Positions 8,197-16,009 of a stretch of DNA of 36,066 bases are shown here, piece after piece. The translations under genes and the position numbers were made by a program. A model generated the notes under the pieces. That model searched no databases, was not told the DNA's origin, and was given only the letters and a program-made list of their open reading frames with translations. How positions within the stretch are numbered: position 1 is the stretch's first letter; each line of letters starts with the position of its first letter. The DNA is from Bacteroidota bacterium (lineage in GTDB: Bacteria > Bacteroidota > Ignavibacteria > Ignavibacteriales > Ignavibacteriaceae), in contig JAEXTA010000179.1 in the NCBI GenBank assembly GCA_023453665.1, positions 1 through 36,066 on the forward strand, given 5' to 3'.

Positions 8197-8631
8197 TTAT
8201 TTACTTCTCTTATTGTCATTAAGATATTTTTTTGTCCATTCAAGATCTGAAAGGAGTTCATTAAGGTTATGAAAACACTGCTGGTTCAGTTCAAAGTAAG
8301 TCTGATTAAAATGATTTTTTGTTTCCGAATCAGCAGAAGCAATAATTTCTTTTATCTGTTCAACTACTTTCGCCATAGAAGTTGAATAATCTTTTTTGAT
8401 CGTATCAAGATTTGTGATATCTGAATTACCGGTTCCGTTTTTAATTACTCTCAACAAGCCCTTTATATATTTTGCATTAAACGACAAATCATCGAGTTCT
8501 TTTTCTTTATTATTGGTAACCGATTCCTCAAAGATCATCAGCAAACCTTTTTTATCCTTCAACTTGTAATCTGAAAATTCGTCAACTGCCCTCAAGAGCT
8601 CATTTGAAATGTTCACATATTCAGTTGCCAT
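8197..8631 (-). CDS. Small helical protein, unknown function
   Basis: A 144-residue protein with no signal peptide or membrane segment. It is rich in Lys, Glu, Asn and Leu and looks like an all-helical bundle, with heptad-like spacing in MAKVVEQIKEIIAS and FELNQQCFHNLNELLSDLEW. It has two cysteines or fewer and no recognisable catalytic motif. The start ATG at 8631 lies 27 bases downstream of the O-methyltransferase stop, so both are probably on one transcript that ends at the hairpin around 8160. I do not recognise the family. Coding is supported by length, uninterrupted frame and position between a terminator and a real gene. Confidence 0.75.
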   Translation of the reverse strand: MATEYVNISNELLRAVDEFSDYKLKDKKGLLMIFEESVTNNKEKELDDLSFNAKYIKGLLRVIKNGTGNSDITNLDTIKKDYSTSMAKVVEQIKEIIASADSETKNHFNQTYFELNQQCFHNLNELLSDLEWTKKYLNDNKRSK

Positions 8632-8658
8632 AATTTTTCCTGACTTATTGAATAAATA

Positions 8659-9300
8659 TTAGATTTTAATACCGATTCCAACCCCATCACCAACAGGTAA
8701 AATAGTTGTATGCAAATTAGCCGTTGAAGTAAACAGTGAATTAAATTCACGGATTATCCTGGTCGAGTTTTTATATTTAAGAGGAACACTTTTAGAAGCG
8801 GCGTATCCATGCCATAATAAATTATCAACAAACAGAACACCGCCTTTTTTCAACAGGATCATTGAATAGTCAAACAGACGTTTGTAATCTTCCTTATCAG
8901 CATCAAGAAAAATAAGATCAAACTTTTTATCGAACCTTGGCATTATATTCAGCGCATCGCCTTCGAGTAAAATTATTTTATCCTGCTGCTCTGATTTATC
9001 AAAATATTCTGCAGCAAGTTTTATGTTGTCTTCACTTTTTTCAATAGTAAATACTTTGCTTTTCTTTTTCAGGTTTCTGGCAATTCTTATTGTTGAATAA
9101 CCAATTGCTGTACCTATCTCCAGGACACGTTTTGGCGAAATCAACTTTACATATTGCTCTAATAGTTCTGCTGACGGCTTTGATAAGATTGGAATATTTT
9201 TTTCAAGAGCGAATACTTCCATTTCTGAAAGCAACTTATCGCTTTGTTTAATGAACTGATTTAAATATTGTTCCTGAGCTAAATAGAGTATTTTAGACAT
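8659..9300 (-). CDS. SAM-dependent O-methyltransferase, TrmR-like
   Basis: Class I methyltransferase of the caffeoyl-CoA/catechol O-methyltransferase family (213 residues). SAM motif I is VLEIGTAIGYST (about 59-70), the acidic residue after strand 2 is in VFTIEKSE, and the metal-binding residues appear as FLDADKEDY (Asp133, Asp135) and VDNLLWHG (Asp159, Asn160). Size and motifs match bacterial TrmR, which methylates 5-hydroxyuridine at the tRNA wobble position. The same family also includes enzymes acting on small catechols, so the substrate is not certain. It appears to head a two-gene minus-strand transcript with the small helical protein. Upstream lies the MITE-like repeat rather than another gene. 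Confidence 0.85.
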   Translation of the reverse strand: MSKILYLAQEQYLNQFIKQSDKLLSEMEVFALEKNIPILSKPSAELLEQYVKLISPKRVLEIGTAIGYSTIRIARNLKKKSKVFTIEKSEDNIKLAAEYFDKSEQQDKIILLEGDALNIMPRFDKKFDLIFLDADKEDYKRLFDYSMILLKKGGVLFVDNLLWHGYAASKSVPLKYKNSTRIIREFNSLFTSTANLHTTILPVGDGVGIGIKI

Positions 9301-9351
9301 AGCTGCTCAATTGGTAAAATTTTGTATCTCAATTAACAAAATTTTTTAGAG

Positions 9352-9534
9352 AAGTGGTAGCGGACGCGAATTATGGTGAAATCCTAATTTTACATTTGGA
9401 TTCAAAATAATTTATGTCATTCTGTCCGCCGCGGCGGATTATTTCAGAATCTCTTTAGTTTATTAGATCCCGAAACGAGTTCGGGATGACGAAGCGTGAA
9501 ATTAGGTCACCACTCAAATTATGCGTCCACTTTT
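9352..9534. repeat. MITE-like nested inverted-repeat element
   Basis: Imperfect terminal inverted repeats bound the element: 9352-9390 (AAGTGG...GGACGC...GGTGA...CCTAATTT) and 9499-9534 (AAATTAGG...TCACCAC...GCGTCCACTT). Inside are a perfect GC-rich palindrome TCCGCCGCGGCGGA (9425-9438) and a hairpin ATCCCGAA-ACGAG-TTCGGGAT (about 9466-9486), with GTCATTCTG and CAGAATCT fragments like those of dispersed intergenic repeats in related genomes. No coding frame is present. It fills most of the 246-base gap between the methyltransferase and subtilase genes. It is likely a dispersed non-autonomous repeat; copy number elsewhere is unknown. Confidence 0.6.
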
Positions 9535-9546
9535 TGCCCATAAAAA

Positions 9547-11514
9547 TTATTTGAGCAAAATCATCTTCTTTGCATACTCACGCCCGCCCATACGCAGAAT
9601 GTAATAGTAAACACCGCTTGCAGCCTGAACATTAAATTCATTTGTACCGTTCCACAAAAACGTATTTTCACCTTCATTAGTAATAGTGCTTAAAACTTTT
9701 ACCTTCTGACCAATAGCATCAATGATTATTAGTTCAGCCTTTTCATTTGCTCTTGCAATAAAATTAATTCTTGTAGAGCTGTTAAATGGATTGGGATAAT
9801 TCTGACTTAATATATCGTAACTTACCGGGACAACAGGATCATAATTCAAAGAAACATTCAACGAACCATATTTGAATTTATATTCATTCTGTTCGGGCTC
9901 ACGAAATTGATTTCCTGAGCTGTCGTTATAGGTGAAATAAAATTTTATGTCCTGTCCCTGACCATAAAGGAAAACTGAATAAGAGTACTTTAAATTTCCA
10001 TCGTAATTCATTTCGTAATTTGAAAACGATGTGTCACCCGCTGCCAGATGAATTCTTACAGTTGAAGGATTTATTCCATCTCTTTCTAAAAATATTTTGT
10101 TTAACTGGTAATCATTTAACGCTCTCTGAAGATTCGGAAATGAAATCGCTTTAACTGCCGAAACTAATCCATATCCTCTCCGGTCATCAGGATTCAAAAG
10201 ATTGTCACCTGATTCAATTAAAATATTTCTTACCTGAACATTACTTAAATGCGGATATGTTGATAGAAGCAGTGAAGCTAAACCTGCTAAAATCGGTGTT
10301 GCCGCAGATGTACCGCTGTTAAATCCATAAGAATCGTCTGTATTTGCGGACGCACCAAGAACTGAAACACCCATAGCAACGACTTCAGGTTTTACTCTGC
10401 CGTCATACGAAGGACCGTAACCGCTGAATCCCGCAACCTGGTTATTACTGTTTACTGCACCGACACCTATCGTATTAAATCCGTCTGATGGAGCCGTGAT
10501 ATAGTGCCAGACATTATCACCTTCATTACCTGCGGCAGAAATTGTAATCACTCCCCTTTCAAATGCAAGTTCTGCGGCTTTGGTTACAATTGTTGTTCTG
10601 CCATTCATATCAGAATACCTGTAATCATCTCCTGAGGTAAAACCATCTGCATAACCGAGAGAACTGCTTGTAATATCTACTCCTCGGGCTTCCATCCATA
10701 TCAAAGCGGCAGCGTAATTATCTTCTTCAACATGAAGTTCACTTCTAATGTCTTCAGTTTTTGCAAGAAGAAAAGATGAACCGTACGCCGCTCCGATCAA
10801 TGAGTTTTCTTTATAGCCGCCGATGATTGAAAAAGTGTACGTGCCGTGATTATGCTGGTGAATGTGATCTTCACTTTCGTTAGCTGTTATCGTATCATTA
10901 AAAATAAAATCGTATTCATCTATGACATTCCTGTTTCTTAACGATTCGTGGCGCATCCAGTCAAAGCCCGAATCCAGCATACCGACAATCACTCCGCTTC
11001 CTGTAATTCCTTTTGAATGTACTTTGGGAATTTGCGATAACTGAAGTTGTGTGAATGAAGAACCATAGACAGTCGTATCAATCGAATTCTTAAACATCTG
11101 CTGCATTGACGATACAAAGTTATCATCACGTTTTAATTTTTTAACAGGCTCTATCTTATCAACAAAATTTAAGTTCTTTATTTCTTCTAATTTCCGGTCA
11201 TCAATATATACTGACACAGCATTAAACCAGGACAGGTTGTTTATGATTTTAATTCCTCTTGATTCAAGTTCATTTATGTATTGCTGAAGAACAGGCAAAT
11301 CTTCATAGCGGATTATGTCTTCACCTAAAATTTTTTTTCTTCGTTCAATACTTTTTTCTGAAAGATTGCTCAATGCAATTTCATATTCCCTGTCGGATTT
11401 ATTTAGTGAAGTGTTTGGTGTAATTCCTTTGTCTTTGAAATAGACTAAGTATTTCTGTTGTGCAAAACCGCATACAGTTATAACTAAAAACAACAGGAGT
11501 AATTTCAGTTTCAT
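9547..11514 (-). CDS. Subtilisin-like serine protease with type IX secretion tail
   Basis: Secreted S8-family peptidase of 655 residues. In order: a Sec signal peptide (MKLKLLLLFLVITVCGFAQ); an I9-like prodomain (about 20-130) containing WFNAVSVYIDD; the catalytic domain with Asp181 (GMLDSGFD), His223 (HNHGTY), oxyanion Asn330 (AAGNEGD) and Ser403 (GTSAATP); a beta-rich linker; and a C-terminal sorting domain (about 570-655) starting SQNYPNPFN and ending YAKKMILLK. The tail is the signal recognised by the Por/type IX system of Bacteroidetes and Ignavibacteria, so the enzyme should be released or surface-attached. The full catalytic triad suggests activity. It is probably monocistronic; 81 bases separate its start from the end of lepB upstream. 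Confidence 0.95.
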   Translation of the reverse strand: MKLKLLLLFLVITVCGFAQQKYLVYFKDKGITPNTSLNKSDREYEIALSNLSEKSIERRKKILGEDIIRYEDLPVLQQYINELESRGIKIINNLSWFNAVSVYIDDRKLEEIKNLNFVDKIEPVKKLKRDDNFVSSMQQMFKNSIDTTVYGSSFTQLQLSQIPKVHSKGITGSGVIVGMLDSGFDWMRHESLRNRNVIDEYDFIFNDTITANESEDHIHQHNHGTYTFSIIGGYKENSLIGAAYGSSFLLAKTEDIRSELHVEEDNYAAALIWMEARGVDITSSSLGYADGFTSGDDYRYSDMNGRTTIVTKAAELAFERGVITISAAGNEGDNVWHYITAPSDGFNTIGVGAVNSNNQVAGFSGYGPSYDGRVKPEVVAMGVSVLGASANTDDSYGFNSGTSAATPILAGLASLLLSTYPHLSNVQVRNILIESGDNLLNPDDRRGYGLVSAVKAISFPNLQRALNDYQLNKIFLERDGINPSTVRIHLAAGDTSFSNYEMNYDGNLKYSYSVFLYGQGQDIKFYFTYNDSSGNQFREPEQNEYKFKYGSLNVSLNYDPVVPVSYDILSQNYPNPFNSSTRINFIARANEKAELIIIDAIGQKVKVLSTITNEGENTFLWNGTNEFNVQAASGVYYYILRMGGREYAKKMILLK

Positions 11515-11595
11515 TTTGTCTTATAAATATTAAAAAATGTTTTGACTAATTAAGATAAAATCAGATCATCAAATCAAGGACAAAGATTATACCGG

Positions 11596-12513
11596 CTAAT
11601 GTATAATATTGAATAACCTGCTGAACCGGATTGAATTAAAGAATCCGGAGATACCGCCTTCATTTTGAGGATCCCACGACCAGTATATCATTAATGCTTC
11701 ACCAATCATATTATCAGCAGGCACAAAACCCCAGTAGCGGCTGTCCATGCTGTCATCACGGTTATCGCCGAGTACAAAGTAATAATCTTTTTTTACTGTG
11801 TAATTACGTGTCGGTGTGCCATTCACGTTTATTACGCTTCCTTCAACACTAACAACTTTTTTTCCGTAGTCATGATTAATAACATTCTGCCACTCTACGA
11901 TGTTCCTTGCATTAAGTTTTATTTCCATTCCTTTGTAAGGAACAATGATTGGTCCGTAATTATCCCTGTTCCAGTATTGGTTTGATGGGAATATCCTGTC
12001 CTCACGATATCCTTTTCTTTTTATTTCCTTCTCTGATCTTATAGCGGATTCAGGCATCGGAATAAAATTATTATTTACAACAATATTTTTATCATCAATC
12101 CGGATAGTGTCACCAGGAAGTCCGATTAGTCTTTTTATAAAATAAATATCGTTTCCTCTTCTATCTGAACTTACAGGATGTTCAAATACAACCACTTCGT
12201 TTCGTTCAGGCGAAAACAGATTTAACAATCTGACTGAAGGAATTTTTATAGGTGTAAGCGGAATGTTTGAAGGTGTGCTTAATGCAAATGCAGTTTTATT
12301 TACAATGATAAAATCACCCGGCAGAAGTGTATTCTCCATTGATCCGGTTGGAATTTTATAAGCTTCAATAAAAAATGATTTTATGATTATCGCAACTATG
12401 AATGTGAAAAAAATAATTTTCAGATAGTGAATTACAGATAATTTTTCCTGCTTGTTACTCTCTTCCCCTTTATCTTCACTATTGATGTAAATATTATTTT
12501 CAGTAATGGACAA
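11596..12513 (-). CDS. lepB: Signal peptidase I
   Basis: Inner-membrane serine protease that removes Sec signal peptides. The 305-residue protein has one N-terminal membrane segment (about 30-50, IIFFTFIVAIIIKSFFI). The catalytic Ser58 is in PTGSMENTLLPGD (box B), and the general base Lys127 is in YFIKRLIGLPGDTI (box D). Box E is GDNRDDSMDSRYWGFV near the C-terminus. Between boxes D and E is a long insert (about 140-245), common in Bacteroidetes-type LepB proteins. The start at 12513 lies 12 bases after the lepA stop, reproducing the lepA-lepB operon known from many bacteria. Confidence 0.96.
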   Translation of the reverse strand: MSITENNIYINSEDKGEESNKQEKLSVIHYLKIIFFTFIVAIIIKSFFIEAYKIPTGSMENTLLPGDFIIVNKTAFALSTPSNIPLTPIKIPSVRLLNLFSPERNEVVVFEHPVSSDRRGNDIYFIKRLIGLPGDTIRIDDKNIVVNNNFIPMPESAIRSEKEIKRKGYREDRIFPSNQYWNRDNYGPIIVPYKGMEIKLNARNIVEWQNVINHDYGKKVVSVEGSVINVNGTPTRNYTVKKDYYFVLGDNRDDSMDSRYWGFVPADNMIGEALMIYWSWDPQNEGGISGFFNSIRFSRLFNIIH

Positions 12514-12525
12514 GATTACACCGCT

Positions 12526-14319
12526 TTATTCATCGATCTGAAGCACTGCAAGGAAAGCTTCCTGAGGTATTTCAACATTGCCGACCTGCTTCATGCGCTT
12601 CTTTCCTTCTTTCTGTTTTTCAAGAAGTTTTCTTTTACGTGAGATGTCGCCGCCGTAACATTTTGCAAGTACATTTTTTCTTAATGCTTTAACAACCGAT
12701 TTTGAAATCACCTTTGTTCCTATTGCAGCCTGTATCGATATCTCAAACATTTGACGCGGGATAAGGTCTTTTAGTTTGTTGCAGACTTTTCTTCCCCAGT
12801 CATAAGATTTACTCCTGTGAACAATCATTGATAATGAATCAACAGGTTCGCCATTTAGAAGTATATCAAGTTTTGTAAGATCGGATTCACGGTAGTCGGA
12901 GTATTCATAATCAAAAGAAGCATAACCGCGTGTTGTTGATTTCAGCTTATCATAAAAATCAAAAATTATTTCTGCCAACGGAAAATCAAACTGAAGATCA
13001 GCTCTTGTAGGATCGATGTATGTCGTGTTCTTGTACGTTCCTCGTTTATCCATTGCGAGCTTCATTATATTACCCACGTATTCACTCGGACAAACTATCT
13101 GTGCTTTCACATAAGGTTCTTCAACGTGATCGATATCACCGATCTGCGGCATCTCTGCTGGATTATCTACGATTAATTTTTCACCCTGCTTGTTATAAAC
13201 TATGTACTCAACGTTTGGCAGAGTTGTAATGATGGATTGATTAAACTCCCTGAACAATCTTTCCTGGACAATTTCCATATGAAGCAGTCCAAGAAATCCG
13301 CAACGGAAACCAAAACCAAGTGCGGCAGAAGTTTCCGGCTGATAAACAAGCGCTGAATCATTCAAACGATATTTTTCAAGTGAGTCGCGAAGATCTTCAA
13401 ACTCTTCTGAGTTGGTTGGATAAAGTCCGCTGTAAACCATCGGCTTAACTTCTTTGTAACCGGGCAATGGCTCTTTAGCACCGTTACGTGAATGAGTTAC
13501 AGTATCACCGACTTTTGTATCACGTACATCTTTTATTCCCGAAATAAGGTAGCCTACATTACCGGCGGATAGTTCATCGGTTTTTATTTTCTTTAAACCG
13601 AGAACACCGATTTCTTCAGCTTCAATTTCTTTATCAACAACAAAGAATTTTATTTTGTCACTTGTTTTTAAAGTTCCGTTAAAAACTCTTATGTAGGCAA
13701 TCGCTCCCCTGTAAGCATCAAACACGGAATCAAAAATAAGCGCCTGCAGCGGCGTACCAGGTTCACCTTTTGGTGCGGGAATTTTTTCAACAATTTTTTC
13801 GAGCAAAGCATCAATACCAATTTTAGCTTTTGCGCTTACTAAAATTATATCGTCGGGATTGCAGCCGATAAGATCAACAATCTGTCCTTTTACTTTTTCA
13901 ATTTCAGCGCTCGGCAGATCGATTTTATTTATGACAGGAATTATCTCCAGCCCCGCATCAATAGCGAGATAAAGATTACTGATCGTCTGTGCTTCAACTC
14001 CCTGCGCGGCATCAACAACCAGAATTGCGCCTTCACACGCAGCGAGTGAACGTGAGACTTCATAACTGAAATCAACGTGACCGGGAGTATCGATAAGATT
14101 TAATATGTAATCCGATTTACTTTTGGATTTGTACTTCATCTGGATCGCATGGGATTTTATAGTTATCCCGCGCTCTCTTTCAAGATCAAGATCATCAAGA
14201 ACCTGGGCTTTGGCTTCACGCTGGGTAATGGTTGCGGTAGCCTCAAGGAGACAGTCGGCAATGGTTGACTTACCGTGATCAATATGTGCGATTATGCAAA
14301 AATTTCTAATGTTATTCAT
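12526..14319 (-). CDS. lepA: Elongation factor 4 (LepA)
   Basis: Ribosome-associated translational GTPase. The protein has 597 residues, the standard LepA length, starting MNNIRNFCIIAHIDHGKST. The G1 loop is AHIDHGKS (11-18), G2 has RERGITIKS, G3 is DTPGHVDF and G4 is NKIDLP. The LepA-specific C-terminal domain follows, with MFEISIQAAIGTKVISK and RKKLLEKQKEGKKRMK-like basic stretches. The frame stays open 80 codons further upstream to 14559, but those codons read tandem repeats (NHSFNQSINHSF, YPASSIKYPASSIKY) and are absent from LepA proteins, so I reject that start. lepB follows 12 bases later. The gene's leader lies in low-complexity repeat DNA, so its promoter is not obvious. Confidence 0.97.
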   Translation of the reverse strand: MNNIRNFCIIAHIDHGKSTIADCLLEATATITQREAKAQVLDDLDLERERGITIKSHAIQMKYKSKSKSDYILNLIDTPGHVDFSYEVSRSLAACEGAILVVDAAQGVEAQTISNLYLAIDAGLEIIPVINKIDLPSAEIEKVKGQIVDLIGCNPDDIILVSAKAKIGIDALLEKIVEKIPAPKGEPGTPLQALIFDSVFDAYRGAIAYIRVFNGTLKTSDKIKFFVVDKEIEAEEIGVLGLKKIKTDELSAGNVGYLISGIKDVRDTKVGDTVTHSRNGAKEPLPGYKEVKPMVYSGLYPTNSEEFEDLRDSLEKYRLNDSALVYQPETSAALGFGFRCGFLGLLHMEIVQERLFREFNQSIITTLPNVEYIVYNKQGEKLIVDNPAEMPQIGDIDHVEEPYVKAQIVCPSEYVGNIMKLAMDKRGTYKNTTYIDPTRADLQFDFPLAEIIFDFYDKLKSTTRGYASFDYEYSDYRESDLTKLDILLNGEPVDSLSMIVHRSKSYDWGRKVCNKLKDLIPRQMFEISIQAAIGTKVISKSVVKALRKNVLAKCYGGDISRKRKLLEKQKEGKKRMKQVGNVEIPQEAFLAVLQIDE

Positions 14320-14385
14320 CAACAATTCATAAAATGGTGTGCAAATATAGTGATGAATTGGGTTTGTTAAAAGGAGGGGAAAAGG

Positions 14386-14466
14386 GAATGAATGAGTGAA
14401 TGAATGAATGAATGAATGATTGATTGATTGATTGAATGAATGATTAGTTGAACGGTTGAATGAATG
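14386..14466. repeat. Tetranucleotide microsatellite (GAAT)n/(GATT)n
   Basis: A run of GAAT units switches to GATT units at about 14417-14434 and back to GAAT, with some drift. It lies 70-150 bases upstream of lepA. Such runs are prone to slippage; in this position a length change would alter leader spacing but not coding sequence. Confidence 0.9.
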
Positions 14467-14482
14467 TGAGGTTGAAAACTGG

Positions 14483-14545
14483 TACTTGATGCTGGATGCC
14501 GGATACTTGATGCTGGATGCCGGATACTGGTTACCCGATAGCGGA
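14483..14545. repeat. 21-bp tandem repeat, three units
   Basis: Two perfect copies of a 21-bp unit starting TACTTGATGCTGG and ending ATGCCGGA (14483-14503, 14504-14524), then a third diverged copy (14525-14545, TACTGG...GCGGA). The 21-bp period equals that of the unrelated array starting at 14591. Confidence 0.85.
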
Positions 14546-14590
14546 TAACTTGAAATCAAAAATCGTTAATCTTAAATCTCTGATGGTTCA

Positions 14591-14836
14591 CGTTTAGTAC
14601 ATTCCCGTTGCCGTTTAATACATTTCGATTGCAATTGAGTACATTTCCGTTGCCGTTTAGTACATTTCAATTGTAGTTTAATATATTCCCGTTGCCGTTT
14701 AATACATTTCGATTGCAATTGAGTACATTTCCGTTGTCGTTTAGTACATTTCCATTGCAGTTTAATACATTTCAATTGCCGTTTAATACATTTCGATTGC
14801 AATTCAGTACATATCCGTTGCCGTTTAGTACATACC
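14591..14836. repeat. 21-bp tandem array with 84-bp higher-order repeat
   Basis: Nearly twelve consecutive 21-bp units, each built around (G/A)TACATTTC or a close variant. Units fall into types beginning CGTTTAG, CGTTTAAT, AATTGAG and AGTTTAAT, each followed by TACATT and then C(C/G/A)(G/A)TTGC-like ends. The unit ending TTTCGATTGC recurs at 14612, 14696 and 14780, exactly 84 bases apart, so four-unit blocks have been duplicated. The minus strand has a 107-codon open frame across it with seven-residue repeats such as KCTKRQR and KCTQLQS. It is open because 21 is a multiple of three and the unit lacks a stop in that frame; I do not call it a gene. No unique spacers are present, so it is not a CRISPR array. 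Confidence 0.9.
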
Positions 14837-15394
14837 AAAAGAAGTTTTATTTGTTTTTGTTGAATAAATGAGGGGGGAGGAGATGGGAGATTCAAAGATT
14901 GAAAGATTGAAAGATTAAAAGATGAAAAAAATTTAAAGAGGGAAAGTTTGAATAGTAGATGATTGTATGAGGTTTTATTGCTGATTGTCCGATACCGCGC
15001 TTACCAATTTGCCAATTGTCTATTTATCCGCCGCAGGCGTATCGCCTATTTACCCGGCTCCGAAGGGTTGCCTACTGCCTATTGCCTATTTACCCGGCTC
15101 TGACGGGCTGCCTATTTAAGCAACCCTATTGAGTTTTGTAACAAGTTGCAGTAAGTTGCTAATGGTTTTTATGTCGCCCCAGTTAGCAAATCAGAAAAAT
15201 CCCGGGGCAAAGCTTTGAGGCAGTTGTACAGAATATGTTTGTATGAGGAAAGCGGATCGGGAGAAAAATAAGTTTATGTGAAAAGTAAAACGATAGACGA
15301 AAGAAGTTTTTTGTGGGATAACATTCTTTGATATACGGCGTGTTATACGGCGGAAAGTTTTGAAGTTAATTTGAAACAGATGTTTTATTTGTAA
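14837..15394. other. Gene-free patchwork of short repeats
   Basis: No convincing coding frame is seen. From 14889 to 14925 there are about four AAAGATTG-type octamer repeats. From 15044 to 15120 a 40-bp unit occurs twice, beginning GCCTATTTACCCGGCTC (15044 and 15084) and containing short hairpins such as CCCG-GCTCTGA-CGGG; a CCGCCGCAGGCG element lies just before. At 15176-15209 GCCCC and GGGGC could pair around an AT-rich loop. Around 15331-15349 there is ACGGCGTGTTATAC, resembling the cassette junctions further right and perhaps an older one. No tRNA or rRNA was recognised. Confidence 0.6.
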
Positions 15395-15457
15395 TCTAAC
15401 ATGCTTGCCGCCTGTGTGTTAGATGGAATATTGGCGGGATAGTTATAAGTTATATGC
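15395..15457 (+). repeat. Compact attC-like site at left end of the array
   Basis: R''-like TCTAAC (15395-15400) is followed by GCCGCC (15407-15412), a ~20-base loop, GGCGGG (15433-15438) and R'-like GTTATA (15442-15447), with a second GTTATATGC at 15449-15457. The two pairs of arms, TAAC/GTTA outside and GCCGCC/GGCGG inside, give the layout of an ordinary short attC without the ~130-bp insertion seen in the other junctions. The ATG of the first cassette gene lies inside the last core word. Confidence 0.5.
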
Positions 15458-15792
15458 AAAAAAATCTTATGCAAGAAAATAAAAGTTCAAAATATTCTTG
15501 TGTGCATATGAAAAAGTATGCAAACCTTAAGTGCAAACAACATCCTAATATTTTTGATTGCCCAGATGCTACAGTTATTTATTCCAACAAATTTGATGAA
15601 TATGGAATTCCTGTTAGAGATGGTGGTTCATCTTATATTGTTATTAATTATTGCCCACATTGCGGAATAAAATTACCAAAGTCTAGAAGAGATAAATGGT
15701 TTAAAGAATTAGAAAAATTAGGATTCAATGAACCATTCGAGAAAAGTATACCAAAGAAATATCTAACTGATGAATGGTATAGAAAAAAATAA
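15454..15792 (+). CDS. Small zinc-ribbon-like protein, DUF6980-like
   Basis: A 112-residue cytoplasmic protein, the first gene in the cassette array. It has cysteine/histidine pairs typical of a small metal-binding fold: CVHMKKY, KCKQHPN, FDCPDA and CPHCGIKLP. The central block GIPVRDGGSSYIVINYCPHC followed by LPKSRRDKWFKELEKLGF resembles what I remember of the DUF6980 family, whose function is unknown. The first ATG (15454) overlaps the left core word of the cassette; a second in-frame ATG at 15469 is equally possible. No ribosome-binding site is obvious, so it may depend on read-through transcription from upstream. Single-gene units with the start beside the core site are typical of integron cassettes. 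Confidence 0.8.
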   Translation: MQKNLMQENKSSKYSCVHMKKYANLKCKQHPNIFDCPDATVIYSNKFDEYGIPVRDGGSSYIVINYCPHCGIKLPKSRRDKWFKELEKLGFNEPFEKSIPKKYLTDEWYRKK

Positions 15793-15821
15793 TATTTTAA
15801 TTTATTTCTAATTGTAATATT

Positions 15822-15999
15822 GCGTATAAACTCTTTAATCCGTCAAAGACGGACAGATAGGTAAAGAAATATTTTAAAAAGAAATAAATAGTTCGGTTCG
15901 ATCTTATTAAATGGAGTTCGTTGGAGAAATAAACACAGGAAATTTTATAAGTAATTCTAAATATGGCGGTCGGTTTAATACAACAGGTCGTTATACACC
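15822..15999 (+). repeat. attC-like junction A
   Basis: Begins with GCGTATAAAC (15822-15831, complementary in part to the first cassette's start) and ends with GTTATACACC (15990-15999), which opens the second cassette. Between them lies the shared sequence: CTTTAATCCGTC, a CCGTC-AAA-GACGG hairpin, GTAAAGAAA, AATAGTTCGGTTCGATCTTA and ACACAGGAAAT. The inner hairpin next to the right core is degenerate here (GGCGGTCGG...CAGGTCG). An open frame starts inside it at 15911 but is only an upstream extension of the next gene. Confidence 0.6.
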
Positions 16000-16009
16000 A
16001 AATTTTTAT

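Noticed and set aside
14591..14836. CRISPR array
   Set aside because: Units are contiguous 21-bp repeats without unique spacers, and no cas genes are present.
14572..14895. 107-codon minus-strand frame with seven-residue Cys/Lys/Arg/Gln repeats
   Set aside because: It is the translation of the 21-bp tandem array, which lacks a stop in this frame; there is no ribosome-binding site and the ends read into unrelated low-complexity DNA.
15911..16009. 33-codon N-terminal extension of cassette gene 2
   Set aside because: It lies inside the repeated junction, would hide the signal peptide at MNSFYIFL, and aligns with non-coding sequence in junctions B and C.
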